Assembly (NCBI GenBank): GCA_902789245.1
Contig: CADAND010000005.1
Location: forward strand, 62,001-126,000
Reading direction: 5' to 3'
From: an uncultured Bacteroidia bacterium
Lineage (GTDB): Bacteria > Bacteroidota > Bacteroidia > Bacteroidales > UBA932
Length of the DNA stretch: 64,000 bases
Below are positions 28,534-37,216 of the stretch, piece after piece (position 1 is the first letter of the stretch; each line of letters opens with the position of its first letter). Made by a program: the position numbers and the translations under genes. The notes under the pieces were generated by a model that did no database searches, was not told where the DNA came from, and saw only the letters and a list, made by a program, of their open reading frames with translations.

Positions 28534-29259
28534 ATGACGATTACACAGGCAGAAATCAAACAGATCCGCTCGCTTCGCGAAAAGAAATTCCGCGACGCGT
28601 ATGGCTTGTTTGTCGTTGAAGGAGAGAAGATGGTGCAGGAAGCGCTCCTGTCTGATTTTGAGGTGGTGCGCGTCTGGCGCCGCGATGAGATCGGCGAAGC
28701 CGCCATGGCGCGGATCAGCCAGCTCTCCACCCCTTCCCCCGTGCTGGCCGTGGTGGCCCGTCCGGAGCCGGCCGGCATCGTGCTGCAGCGCAGCCTCTGC
28801 CTGGGCCTGGACGGCATCCGCGACCCCGGCAACCTGGGGACGATCCTGCGTATCGCGGACTGGTTCGGCGTGGAGACGGTCTTCGCCTCCGACGACTGTG
28901 TGGACCAGTTCAATCCCAAAGTGATCCAGGCTTCCATGGGCTCCGTGTTCCGGGTCCGCGTGGTCACGGCCGACCTCGTGGATATCGCCCGCCGTTTCCG
29001 CGAAGCGGGGATGCGCGTGTACGGGACCTTCCTGGATGGAAAGAACCTTTATCAGGAAACCCTGGTGCCCGAAGGACTCGTGCTCATGGGCAACGAGGCG
29101 AACGGGATCCGTCCCGAAGTTGCCGCCGAAGCGGACGCCCGCCTGCTGATCCCCTCGTTCGGACGCTCCGCCCGCGAGACGGGCGCCGGCACCGGCGCCG
29201 AGTCGCTCAACGTGGCGGCGGCCACGGCCATCACCCTCTCTGAATTCAGAAGAAGATGA
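28534..29259 (+). CDS. TrmH/SpoU family RNA 2'-O-methyltransferase
   Basis: The 241-residue protein has an N-terminal substrate-binding part (IRSLREKKFRDAYGLFVVEGEKMVQEAL) and a SpoU knot domain. Motif 1 is GIRDPGNLGTILRIADWFG, followed by NPKVIQASMGSVFRV, LMGNEANGIRPEV and the final SLNVAAATAI. These enzymes methylate ribose 2'-OH in rRNA or tRNA; the exact site is unknown. Its TGA overlaps the ATG of the TamL gene (ATGA), so the two are coupled. Confidence 0.92.
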   Translation: MTITQAEIKQIRSLREKKFRDAYGLFVVEGEKMVQEALLSDFEVVRVWRRDEIGEAAMARISQLSTPSPVLAVVARPEPAGIVLQRSLCLGLDGIRDPGNLGTILRIADWFGVETVFASDDCVDQFNPKVIQASMGSVFRVRVVTADLVDIARRFREAGMRVYGTFLDGKNLYQETLVPEGLVLMGNEANGIRPEVAAEADARLLIPSFGRSARETGAGTGAESLNVAAATAITLSEFRRR

Positions 29260-31415
29260 AGCGCAGCTTGTTGTTGGTCATATCGATCCTGGGACTTGTC
29301 TCGTGCAGCACCACGAAACTGGTCCCCGAAGGAAACTACCGCCTGCTGTCCAACAAAGTGGTCTTCGAGGGGGAGAAGCTTTCGCCCACGGAGGTGACTC
29401 CATACATCCGGCAGCAGGCCAAAAAGGGACTCATCTTCGGCTGGGGACCGGGCATGAGCATCTACAACTGGTCGAACGGCAGCGGGGTGGGCATCAACAA
29501 ATTCTGGGAAACCATCGGTACGGCGCCGGTCATTTTCGATCCGACGCAGATCGAGGGCTCCTGCGCCAATATCGCCAAGCACCTGGAGACGATAGGCTAC
29601 TATGGGTCCAAGGTGACCGGGGAAGTCGAATACCGCGGGCGCATGGCCAAGGTGAAATACCGGGTCACGCCCGGCAAGCGTTTTCCCATCGACAGGATCG
29701 TCTATGAAGTCCCCGGCGGTGAGTTCGGCGAGGAGTTCCGAGCGGACAGCAGCAACATCTCCGTTCATGTGGGGGATTTCCTGTCTGAAAAGGCCCTGGA
29801 GGCGGAGACGGTGCGCGGCGCCGGCGTGTTCCGCAACCTGGGCTACTACGAATTCAACAAGAATTTCTACACGTTCGAGGCGGATACGCTCACGGACGTG
29901 ACGACGTTATACTACCGCATCCGCCAGGAACCGCGGGTGTACCATATCGGCCAGGTCAACATTTCCCACCCTGCCGGCATCCCGTTCCGGGAGTCGCTGC
30001 TGCGCAAATTCAATGTCATCCAGCCCGGGGCGCTCTACAACGAGCAGATCGTCAACACGACCTACGCCCGCCTGTCCGCCCTCAAGGTCTTCAACAGCGT
30101 CAGCGTCGAGATGAGTCCGGCCGACAGCACGACCGTGGATTGCGACATCCGCCTGTCCGGCTTGGACCAGCTGGGCTTCAAGATCAATCTGGAAGCTTCC
30201 ACCAACGCTTCCGACCTGCTGGGCTTCTCGCCCAAGCTGAACCTCTACCACAAGAATCTCTTCCACGGCGGCGAGTGGCTGGACCTCGGCTTCACGGGCA
30301 ACTGGCAGTGGGTCCCGAAAACCAAGATATCCTCGGCGGAACTCGGTGTGACGGCCTCGCTGAGCTTCCCGCGCCTGCTGGGCATCTCGCTGCGGCGCAT
30401 GCGCGGCGAGAATATCCCGCGCACGGAGTTCAAGACGTCGTTCAACTACCAGAACCGTCCGGAGTACAAGCGTATCCTGACTTCGTTCAGCTTTGGCTAC
30501 AACGGGCAGATTGGCCGGGAGTATTTCTACCAGATTTCGCCGCTGCAGATCAGCACGGTCAAGCTGTACGAGGTGGACGCGAGCTTCCTGGACAAGTTGA
30601 GCAAGTATCCATACCTGTGGGATACGTTTGAGGATCAGATCAATGCAGGCGTGGGAGCCATGCTCTACCATACGACCAATTCGGACGTCGTGCCGAAGAC
30701 CGCTTACCACTACGAACGCCTCAGCGTGGAGGCGTCCGGCAATGTGATCTCCCTGTTCAATCCCATCCTCCCCACGTACGAAGGCCTCGTGCCGCAGCAC
30801 CTGCTCTTCGGCCTCCCATACAAGCAGTACGTGCGGGCGGAGCTGAACCTGGGCCGGGTGTTCCGCTTCGGCTGGGGCGACCTGCAGTCCCTGGTCCTGC
30901 ACATGGTGGCCGGCGCCGGCCTGGCGTACGGCAACTCTGTCTCCCTTCCGTTCGAGAAGCAGTTCTACTGCGGCGGCGCCAACGGCATGCGCGGCTGGCA
31001 GGCACGTACCCTCGGTCCGGGCTTCTCGCCCCTGAGCGATTACTTCAAGATCCCGAGCCAGACCGGCGACGTCAAGCTTGAGGCGGATATCGAGTACCGC
31101 TTCCCGTCGATCTGGAAGCTGGAATGGGCGATCTTCGCCGAAGCCGGCAATGTCTGGAACCTGCCGTTCCTGCGGAAAGAAATCACGGACGGACTGGGCG
31201 GTGAGATTGATGCAGGGGAGCGCTTCTCGTTGCGCAGCGTCGCCGCCGACTGGGGCGTGGGCCTGCGTGTGAATCTCGACTTTATCCTGATCCGCCTGGA
31301 TGTCGGTTTCCGGATCCACGATCCGGCCCGTGCCGAGGGCGACCGCTGGGTGAAACCCCGCGATTGGTTCCACGGCAGTTCCGCCATCCACTTCGGCGTC
31401 GGTTATCCGTTCTAG
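29256..31415 (+). CDS. tamL: Omp85 family outer-membrane lipoprotein, TamL-type
   Basis: The 719-residue protein begins with a lipoprotein signal (ILGLVSCSTTKLVPEGNYRL), has POTRA-like repeats to about residue 320 and ends in a 16-strand Omp85 barrel. Barrel marks are GGANGMRGWQARTLGPGF near residue 573 and GVGYPF at the end. A lipidated TamA relative is called TamL in Bacteroidota and works with TamB in assembling outer-membrane proteins. TamB is not next to it here, so the name is by type. It is coupled to the upstream methyltransferase and followed at once by a GH13 gene. Confidence 0.85.
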   Translation: MKRSLLLVISILGLVSCSTTKLVPEGNYRLLSNKVVFEGEKLSPTEVTPYIRQQAKKGLIFGWGPGMSIYNWSNGSGVGINKFWETIGTAPVIFDPTQIEGSCANIAKHLETIGYYGSKVTGEVEYRGRMAKVKYRVTPGKRFPIDRIVYEVPGGEFGEEFRADSSNISVHVGDFLSEKALEAETVRGAGVFRNLGYYEFNKNFYTFEADTLTDVTTLYYRIRQEPRVYHIGQVNISHPAGIPFRESLLRKFNVIQPGALYNEQIVNTTYARLSALKVFNSVSVEMSPADSTTVDCDIRLSGLDQLGFKINLEASTNASDLLGFSPKLNLYHKNLFHGGEWLDLGFTGNWQWVPKTKISSAELGVTASLSFPRLLGISLRRMRGENIPRTEFKTSFNYQNRPEYKRILTSFSFGYNGQIGREYFYQISPLQISTVKLYEVDASFLDKLSKYPYLWDTFEDQINAGVGAMLYHTTNSDVVPKTAYHYERLSVEASGNVISLFNPILPTYEGLVPQHLLFGLPYKQYVRAELNLGRVFRFGWGDLQSLVLHMVAGAGLAYGNSVSLPFEKQFYCGGANGMRGWQARTLGPGFSPLSDYFKIPSQTGDVKLEADIEYRFPSIWKLEWAIFAEAGNVWNLPFLRKEITDGLGGEIDAGERFSLRSVAADWGVGLRVNLDFILIRLDVGFRIHDPARAEGDRWVKPRDWFHGSSAIHFGVGYPF

Positions 31416-31416
31416 T

Positions 31417-32730
31417 ATGGCCAAACGAATCATCTATCAGACGCTGCCTCGCCTGTGGGGAAAGGGAAAGTTCTCCGACTGGGACGAAGTTTCCCTGGGC
31501 TATCTGCGCTCGCTGGGCGTCGATTACGTGTGGTACACGGGGGTGCCGCGCCACGCCACGGGCAAAGACTTTGTCAAAGGCAATCCCGGATCGCCCTACG
31601 CCATCACCGATTGGCGGGATGTCAACCCCTATCTGGCGGACGACCCGGCGCGCCGCCTCGAAGAATTCGACGCGCTGCTCGCACGGACGCATGCCGCCGG
31701 TCTGCGCGTGCTGATCGACTACATCCCCAACCACGTGGCGCCGGACTACGAAGGACGCATCCGCCGCTACGACTGGTGCGACGGAGACTGGACCGATACC
31801 CGCAAGAACGACTGGACTTCGCCCGACACGCGGGCGGAGATGCTGGAAATCCTCCGTTTCTGGGCAAAGCGGGGCGTCGACGGTTTCCGCTGCGATATGG
31901 TGGAGCTGGTGCCGGCCGAAGCGCTGAGAGATCTGATCTCGGCCGTCAAGGCCGAATTCCCCGACCGGCTCTTTGTCGCGGAAGTCTACCAGAAAGACAA
32001 CTACCGCCGCTACCTGGACGACGTGGGCTTCGACCTGCTCTACGACAAGTCCGGCCTCTACGACACCCTGCGTGCCATCTGCTGCCACGGCGCATCGGCC
32101 CGCGGCATCACCTGGAACTGGCAGTGGCTCGGCGACCTGCAGCCGCATGTGCTGAACTTCCTGGAGAACCATGACGAGCAGCGGCTCGCCGCGCCTGAGT
32201 TCCTCGGCGCCGCTTCAAAAGGCTACGCCGCCCTGGCCTGCTCTCTGCTGCTCAATACAGCTCCCTTCATGCTCTACTTCGGCCAGGAAGTAGGGGAGGA
32301 TGGCGTCGACGGAGCCGACGGCCGCACCTCGATCTTCAACTGGAGCGACCCGCCCGAGCTGCGGGAACTGTACCGTAGCCTGCACGGCGAGGCGGAACTT
32401 GCGCCCGACGAAGCTGCCGTGCTGGCCCGCTATCGCGAGTTGCTCGCCATGGCCAAACGTCCGGCCTTTGCCGAAGGCGGCACCTGGGACCTGATGTACT
32501 GCAACGAAGGCGCCCCCGGCATCAACCCGAACAGACACTATGCCTTTGTCCGCTACGCCTCCGACGAAGCCTGGCTCGTCGTCTGCAACTTCTCCGACGC
32601 CCCCGCCACGGTCCGCATCTCCCTCCCGTCGGAACTCCGCAGCGCCTGCCCCATCCTCCCGGACTTCTCCACCGCGTACGCCTCCGCCACCGTCCCCGCC
32701 TGGGACGCCTCCATCATCAAACTCGCCTGA
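31417..32730 (+). CDS. GH13 alpha-amylase family enzyme (cytoplasmic)
   Basis: The 437-residue enzyme has the four GH13 regions: region I DYIPNHV, region II GFRCDMVE with the nucleophile Asp near 165, region III VAEVY with the general acid Glu, and region IV FLENHDEQR with the third Asp. No signal peptide is visible, so it should act on internal alpha-glucans or imported maltodextrins. It starts one base after the TamL stop codon. Its 3' end is unusually rich in C and P/S/T codons (32540-32730). Confidence 0.92.
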   Translation: MAKRIIYQTLPRLWGKGKFSDWDEVSLGYLRSLGVDYVWYTGVPRHATGKDFVKGNPGSPYAITDWRDVNPYLADDPARRLEEFDALLARTHAAGLRVLIDYIPNHVAPDYEGRIRRYDWCDGDWTDTRKNDWTSPDTRAEMLEILRFWAKRGVDGFRCDMVELVPAEALRDLISAVKAEFPDRLFVAEVYQKDNYRRYLDDVGFDLLYDKSGLYDTLRAICCHGASARGITWNWQWLGDLQPHVLNFLENHDEQRLAAPEFLGAASKGYAALACSLLLNTAPFMLYFGQEVGEDGVDGADGRTSIFNWSDPPELRELYRSLHGEAELAPDEAAVLARYRELLAMAKRPAFAEGGTWDLMYCNEGAPGINPNRHYAFVRYASDEAWLVVCNFSDAPATVRISLPSELRSACPILPDFSTAYASATVPAWDASIIKLA

Positions 32731-32767
32731 CCCGCCCGCTCCCCAAAACTGCAAGCCGGACAGCATT

Positions 32768-32974
32768 GCCAGCCGGGTAAGGGAAGGTGCTGCTGTCTGG
32801 CGAGCATTTTTCTGCTCGAAGGAAATCAGTGTCAGAAACAAAACTGCCAGCCGGATAAGGGAAGGTGCTGCTGCCTGGCAAGCATTTTTCTGCTCGAAGG
32901 AAATCAGTGTTAGAAACAAAACTGCTAGCCGGATAAGGGAAGGTGCTGCTGCCTGGCGAGCATTTTTCTGCTCG
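32768..32974. repeat. 78-base tandem repeat, 2.65 copies
   Basis: Units start at 32768, 32846 and 32924, and the third stops after 51 bases. Copies differ at only a few positions. Each contains CGAGCA-TTTTTC-TGCTCG, a small hairpin (one mismatch in copy 2), and GGGAAGGTGCTGCTG. Confidence 0.9.
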
Positions 32975-32996
32975 CCAGACAGCAGCCACCTTCCCT
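32936..32996. terminator. Long hairpin from the third repeat copy
   Basis: AGGGAAGGTG...GAGCA in the third repeat pairs with TGCTC...CACCTTCCCT just downstream. This gives a stem of about 28 bp with two or three mismatches and a T-rich 6-base loop. It probably ends amylase transcription or insulates the two convergent operons. Confidence 0.65.
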
Positions 32997-33057
32997 CCGG
33001 CGGGATAAGCAAAAGGAGAAAATAACAGGCTAAAAATGAGTGAGATAACAACGAAAA

Positions 33058-33096
33058 GAAAAGTGCGAAACGCTTTTTTCGCGTTTCGCACTTTTC
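33058..33096. terminator. Terminator of the V-ATPase operon
   Basis: GAAAAGTGCGAAACGC pairs perfectly with its complement around TTTTTTC. On the minus strand it lies just after atpK. Confidence 0.8.
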
Positions 33097-33114
33097 GCAA
33101 AAGCAGAATTAGGA

Positions 33115-33564
<450 letters not shown>

Positions 33565-35283
33565 TTATTCATTATTAGTCAAAGGATTGAACTTGCGGCC
33601 GCCAGCCTCGTAGCCCGCATTCTTAAAGAACTCGAGGAAATTGAGACGAAGCGGATGCACGAACGCCCCGAGGGCGCACATCGCGATATTGAGCGTATGC
33701 CCGACCAGGACCAGCAACGCGAAAAAGATCCAAAGCACGGGGTTGGAACCGTCGCCGAGCACCATCTTGCCCATATCGTTGAAAGCCATGCCGAGCATCG
33801 AGCCGGCAAGGCCGAGCGCATACAGACGCAGATAGCTGAGCACATCGCCCATCAGACCGGTGATCATGTTGTACGTGTCCCAAAGCCCCATGCCCACATT
33901 GGCGAACTTGTTGCGCTTCGGATCGTTGAACACGAAGATGCCGAGGGCGGAGATGACTCCCAACACGATGACGACCCACTTGGTGGCCGTGGCGTTGAGC
34001 ACACCCGCGAACGACACTGCAGCGACGGCGACGCCGCCGACGATCAGCAGCGTCCAGCCCCAGGTCCCGAGGCTGGCGGCGAAGCCCTTGGTGCGCGTCG
34101 CGTGTATGGTCTTCACCACCATGGCGATGCAGATATGCAGGATACCCACGGCCAGGGCCAGGATCATGGAAGCATCGTTGCCGGCGATCTGGGCCGGGAT
34201 GAAGATGCCCTTGACCGGCTCGAAGAGCGGCCACTGGGAAATGTCCATCGAGAAGAAATTGTGGAAGAGGAACCCGACCACCACCGTGCCGACGCCGAGC
34301 GTGACCACGAGCGGAGCCATGTCCTTGAAGGACGGGACCTTCTTCAACAGCAGGCCGGCGATGACGAGCACGAGGCCGTAGCCGGCATCCCCCATACAGA
34401 ATGCGAAGAACAGCAGGAAGAAGACGGAGATGAACGGCGTCGGGTCGAAACCGTCGTAGGACGGGCGTCCGTACATGTCCGTCAGCGTCTCGAACATGCG
34501 GACGAACTTGTTGTTCTTGAACTGGATAGGCGGGTTCTCCTCGGTCGTCGCCTCCTCCTTCAGGTATAAAACCCCTGCCTGGTCGAGGAAGGCGGTCACC
34601 GCCTCATCACACGCCGTCGGGGCGAAGCCCACAAGCGTGTCGATGGTGTTCTCGGCGGCGGGCACGGCGGCCGTGCCGGCGAGGTAGCGGTCGAGTTCGC
34701 CCTGCAGCTTGCGCAGGTGGTGCTGCATCTCCGGGATGTCGTCCTTCCGGCCTTCGAGGATCTTGCAGTGTTTCTCAATCTTGGCATCCTGCTCGTCGAG
34801 CAGGGCCTGAAGCTCGGAAAGCGTCTTCTGCGGGGTGGGGAGGGGCTTGACAGGGAAGCCGGCCGTGTCGCCCACGATGACGAACCACACGTGGCCGTCC
34901 TGCTCCTCCACGACCTGGATGGCATACTGCTCCTCCCAGGCGGGATCGTACTTCTTGGCGGGTACGCAGAAGAAACGGAGGCCACCGAAAGGCTCCAGCT
35001 TCGCGGCATCGTACTCTCCCCAGGGCCGGGCTTCCTCCAGCTCGCGGGCGATGGTCTCGCGCACGGCCTGGAGGCCCAGCAGCGTGTCGTCCATGCCCCG
35101 CTGGGCATAGGAGATGTCCAGCTTGAGGGTGTTGATAGTGTCGAGCAGCGACTGCGAATAGCTGTCCACCGGTTTGGCGGAACGCGTGATGTCCACGACG
35201 CCCAGCTGTTGCAGGTCGCTCAGGAACTTCTCCTTGTCCCCCTGCAGGAGGATGAAGGAGTATTGGGTCATCTTCGCAATCAT
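33565..35283 (-). CDS. atpI: V-type ATPase subunit I
   Basis: The 572-residue subunit I (relative of eukaryotic subunit a) has a long cytosolic N-terminal part with coiled coils to about residue 290 and seven to eight membrane helices after that. The conserved region MGDVLSYLRLYALGLAGSMLGMAFNDM near 480 holds the Arg of the ion half-channels. It forms the stator channel next to the K ring. Its ATG overlaps the TGA of subunit D. Confidence 0.94.
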   Translation of the reverse strand: MIAKMTQYSFILLQGDKEKFLSDLQQLGVVDITRSAKPVDSYSQSLLDTINTLKLDISYAQRGMDDTLLGLQAVRETIARELEEARPWGEYDAAKLEPFGGLRFFCVPAKKYDPAWEEQYAIQVVEEQDGHVWFVIVGDTAGFPVKPLPTPQKTLSELQALLDEQDAKIEKHCKILEGRKDDIPEMQHHLRKLQGELDRYLAGTAAVPAAENTIDTLVGFAPTACDEAVTAFLDQAGVLYLKEEATTEENPPIQFKNNKFVRMFETLTDMYGRPSYDGFDPTPFISVFFLLFFAFCMGDAGYGLVLVIAGLLLKKVPSFKDMAPLVVTLGVGTVVVGFLFHNFFSMDISQWPLFEPVKGIFIPAQIAGNDASMILALAVGILHICIAMVVKTIHATRTKGFAASLGTWGWTLLIVGGVAVAAVSFAGVLNATATKWVVIVLGVISALGIFVFNDPKRNKFANVGMGLWDTYNMITGLMGDVLSYLRLYALGLAGSMLGMAFNDMGKMVLGDGSNPVLWIFFALLVLVGHTLNIAMCALGAFVHPLRLNFLEFFKNAGYEAGGRKFNPLTNNE

Positions 35284-35885
35284 AGGCCTGCCTCCTCTTC
35301 TTCAGCGTGACGGGTCTTGACAATCTTGGACGAAGCCTTGGAGAGGTTCTCCTCATCTTCCATGTAGCGCTTGATCTTGCGGATGGCCTCCTTGTATCCG
35401 GGAATTTGCACCTTTTCGTAGAGGTTGACCTTCTGGGTCGTCTTCTTGCGGTTGAATTCGAGGATCTGGCGGCGCTGCTCGAAGATCTCAGATTCGATGC
35501 CCAGGCGGGAGAGCTCCTTGAGGATCTCGACGCCGTCGGCATACCAGGCGGGCTTGACGAAGGCGTTGAACGGCTGGAGTTCAAACTCGATGTTGTCCAG
35601 GCGCGGGGTCTTCACGCCCGCCACCTTGGTGATGCCCAGCTCTACGTCCGCGATGCGGATCAGCCCCGGGTCGAATTCGTTCCAGAGGGCGGCGAGGTGG
35701 TCATAGCGCTGCAGGGAAGCTTCCAATTCGTCGAAGAGGCGCTCGGATTCGGCCTTGGCTTCGAGCACGCTCGAACGCAGGGCCGACTCCTTGTTCTTGA
35801 GGGTCGGCAGGGCGTTCTGGCGCACCTTGAGCTGTTTGCCAAGATTCGTCAGCGAGGTCTTGTTGTATTGGAACTTAATTGCCAT
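35280..35885 (-). CDS. atpD: V-type ATPase subunit D
   Basis: The 201-residue subunit D is the central rotor shaft. It is almost fully helical with a long N-terminal coil (QYNKTSLTNLGKQLKVRQNALPTLKNKE) and a C-terminal coil ending IKRYMEDEENLSKA. Length matches the family. It overlaps subunit B by one base (TAATG) and subunit I by four bases. Confidence 0.94.
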   Translation of the reverse strand: MAIKFQYNKTSLTNLGKQLKVRQNALPTLKNKESALRSSVLEAKAESERLFDELEASLQRYDHLAALWNEFDPGLIRIADVELGITKVAGVKTPRLDNIEFELQPFNAFVKPAWYADGVEILKELSRLGIESEIFEQRRQILEFNRKKTTQKVNLYEKVQIPGYKEAIRKIKRYMEDEENLSKASSKIVKTRHAEEEEAGL

Positions 35886-37213
35886 TATTTTGCGTCAGCT
35901 TTCCAGTATTTGTCGACCAGGGCCTGTTTGATACCGGTCTCGGCCGGCGAGAAGTGCTTGGCGAAAATCTCCCAGGCGGTGTCCAGCATCTGGTCGATCG
36001 TGATGTTGACGTCGATGGACAGGATGCGGGTGGCGTATTCCTTGGCATAGTCCAGGCAGCGGAGATCGTAGTCGGACAGGTCGAAACCGTTCTCGAGCTT
36101 GGTCTTCGCGTTCTGGGCGTCGGCATACAGACGTACGCCGGCGTTCATGATCTGGGAATGGTCCTCGCGGGTCTTCTTGCCCTGCACGAGCTGCTTGAGT
36201 CGGGACAGGGAGCGGAACGGGTCCACGATGACCTTGCCGGTGTCGGGGTCCGCGCGCAGGAACAGCTGGCCCTCGGTGATGTAGCCCGTGTTGTCCGGGA
36301 TGGCGTGGGTGATGTCGCCGTCGTTCAGGGTCGTGACCGCGATGATGGTGATGGAGCCGCCGTCCGGCAGCTGGACCGCCTTCTCGTAGATCTTCGCAAG
36401 ATCGGAGTAGAGCGAGCCCGGCATGGAGTCCTTGGACGGGATCTGGTCCATACGGTTGGACACGATGGAGAGGGCGTCGGCGTACAGGGTCATGTCCGTC
36501 AGCAGGACGAGCACCTTCTCGTTCTTGTCCACGGCGAAGTACTCCGCGGCGCAGAGGGCCATGTCCGGGATCAGCAGGCGCTCCACCGGCGGCTCCTCGG
36601 TCGTGTTGACGAAGGAGACGATCTTGCCCAGGGCGCCCGCCGCCTCGAATTCGTGGCGGAAGAAGAGATAGTCGTCGTTGGTCAGACCCATGCCGCCGAG
36701 GATGATCTTGTCCACGTCGGCGCGCAGGGCCACGTCGGCCATCACCTTGTTGTACGGCTGGTCCGGATCGGCGAAGAAAGGAATCTTCTGGCCGGAGACG
36801 AGGGTATTGTTGAGGTCAATGCCGGCGATGCCGGTCGGAATCAGCTCGGAAGGCTGGCGGCGTTTGTAGGGGTTGACGGACGGGCCGCCTACCTCGCGCT
36901 CTTCACCTTCGATTTCGGGACCGCCGTCGATCGGCTGGCCGTAGGCGTTGAAGAAGCGGCCGGCCAGCTGGTCGCTCACGCGCAGGGTCGGCGGCGCTCC
37001 GTGGAAGGACACCTCGGCGTTGGTCGGCACGCCTTCCGTGCCGGAGAAAACCTGCAGGGTGACGCTGTCGCCCTTGGTCTTCACGACCTGGGCGAGCTTG
37101 CCGTTCACGGTGGCCAGCTCGTCGTTGGACACATCCTTGGCGTTCAGCGTGACCGTGGCCTTGGTGATGGCCTGGAGCTGCGTATAGGTGCGTTGGAATG
37201 CTTTCGTTGCCAT
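35885..37213 (-). CDS. atpB: V-type ATPase subunit B
   Basis: The 442-residue regulatory subunit of the V1 hexamer alternates with subunit A. It lacks a Walker A loop, as usual for B, but keeps the fold landmarks GQPIDGGPEI, PTGIAGIDLNNTLVSGQKIPFF and SMPGSLYSDLAKIYEKA. Complete in length. It is 3 bases downstream of atpA and overlaps atpD by one base. Confidence 0.95.
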   Translation of the reverse strand: MATKAFQRTYTQLQAITKATVTLNAKDVSNDELATVNGKLAQVVKTKGDSVTLQVFSGTEGVPTNAEVSFHGAPPTLRVSDQLAGRFFNAYGQPIDGGPEIEGEEREVGGPSVNPYKRRQPSELIPTGIAGIDLNNTLVSGQKIPFFADPDQPYNKVMADVALRADVDKIILGGMGLTNDDYLFFRHEFEAAGALGKIVSFVNTTEEPPVERLLIPDMALCAAEYFAVDKNEKVLVLLTDMTLYADALSIVSNRMDQIPSKDSMPGSLYSDLAKIYEKAVQLPDGGSITIIAVTTLNDGDITHAIPDNTGYITEGQLFLRADPDTGKVIVDPFRSLSRLKQLVQGKKTREDHSQIMNAGVRLYADAQNAKTKLENGFDLSDYDLRCLDYAKEYATRILSIDVNITIDQMLDTAWEIFAKHFSPAETGIKQALVDKYWKADAK

Positions 37214-37216
37214 AAT

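Larger units (their letters stand above)
32731..33114. other. Gap between the amylase and V-ATPase operons
   Basis: It holds three 78-base tandem repeats, a long hairpin formed by the last copy and an inverted flank, and a perfect 16-bp stem terminator. Long open frames cross the repeats on both strands only because the unit is a multiple of three; I do not call a gene. Confidence 0.75.

Noticed and set aside
32768..32974. CRISPR array
   Set aside because: Units are whole 78-base tandem copies with no unique spacers and no cas genes.
32215..33051. Repeat-containing protein on the minus strand
   Set aside because: The frame stays open only because the unit is 78 bases. It overlaps the amylase gene, and the plus strand is just as open.
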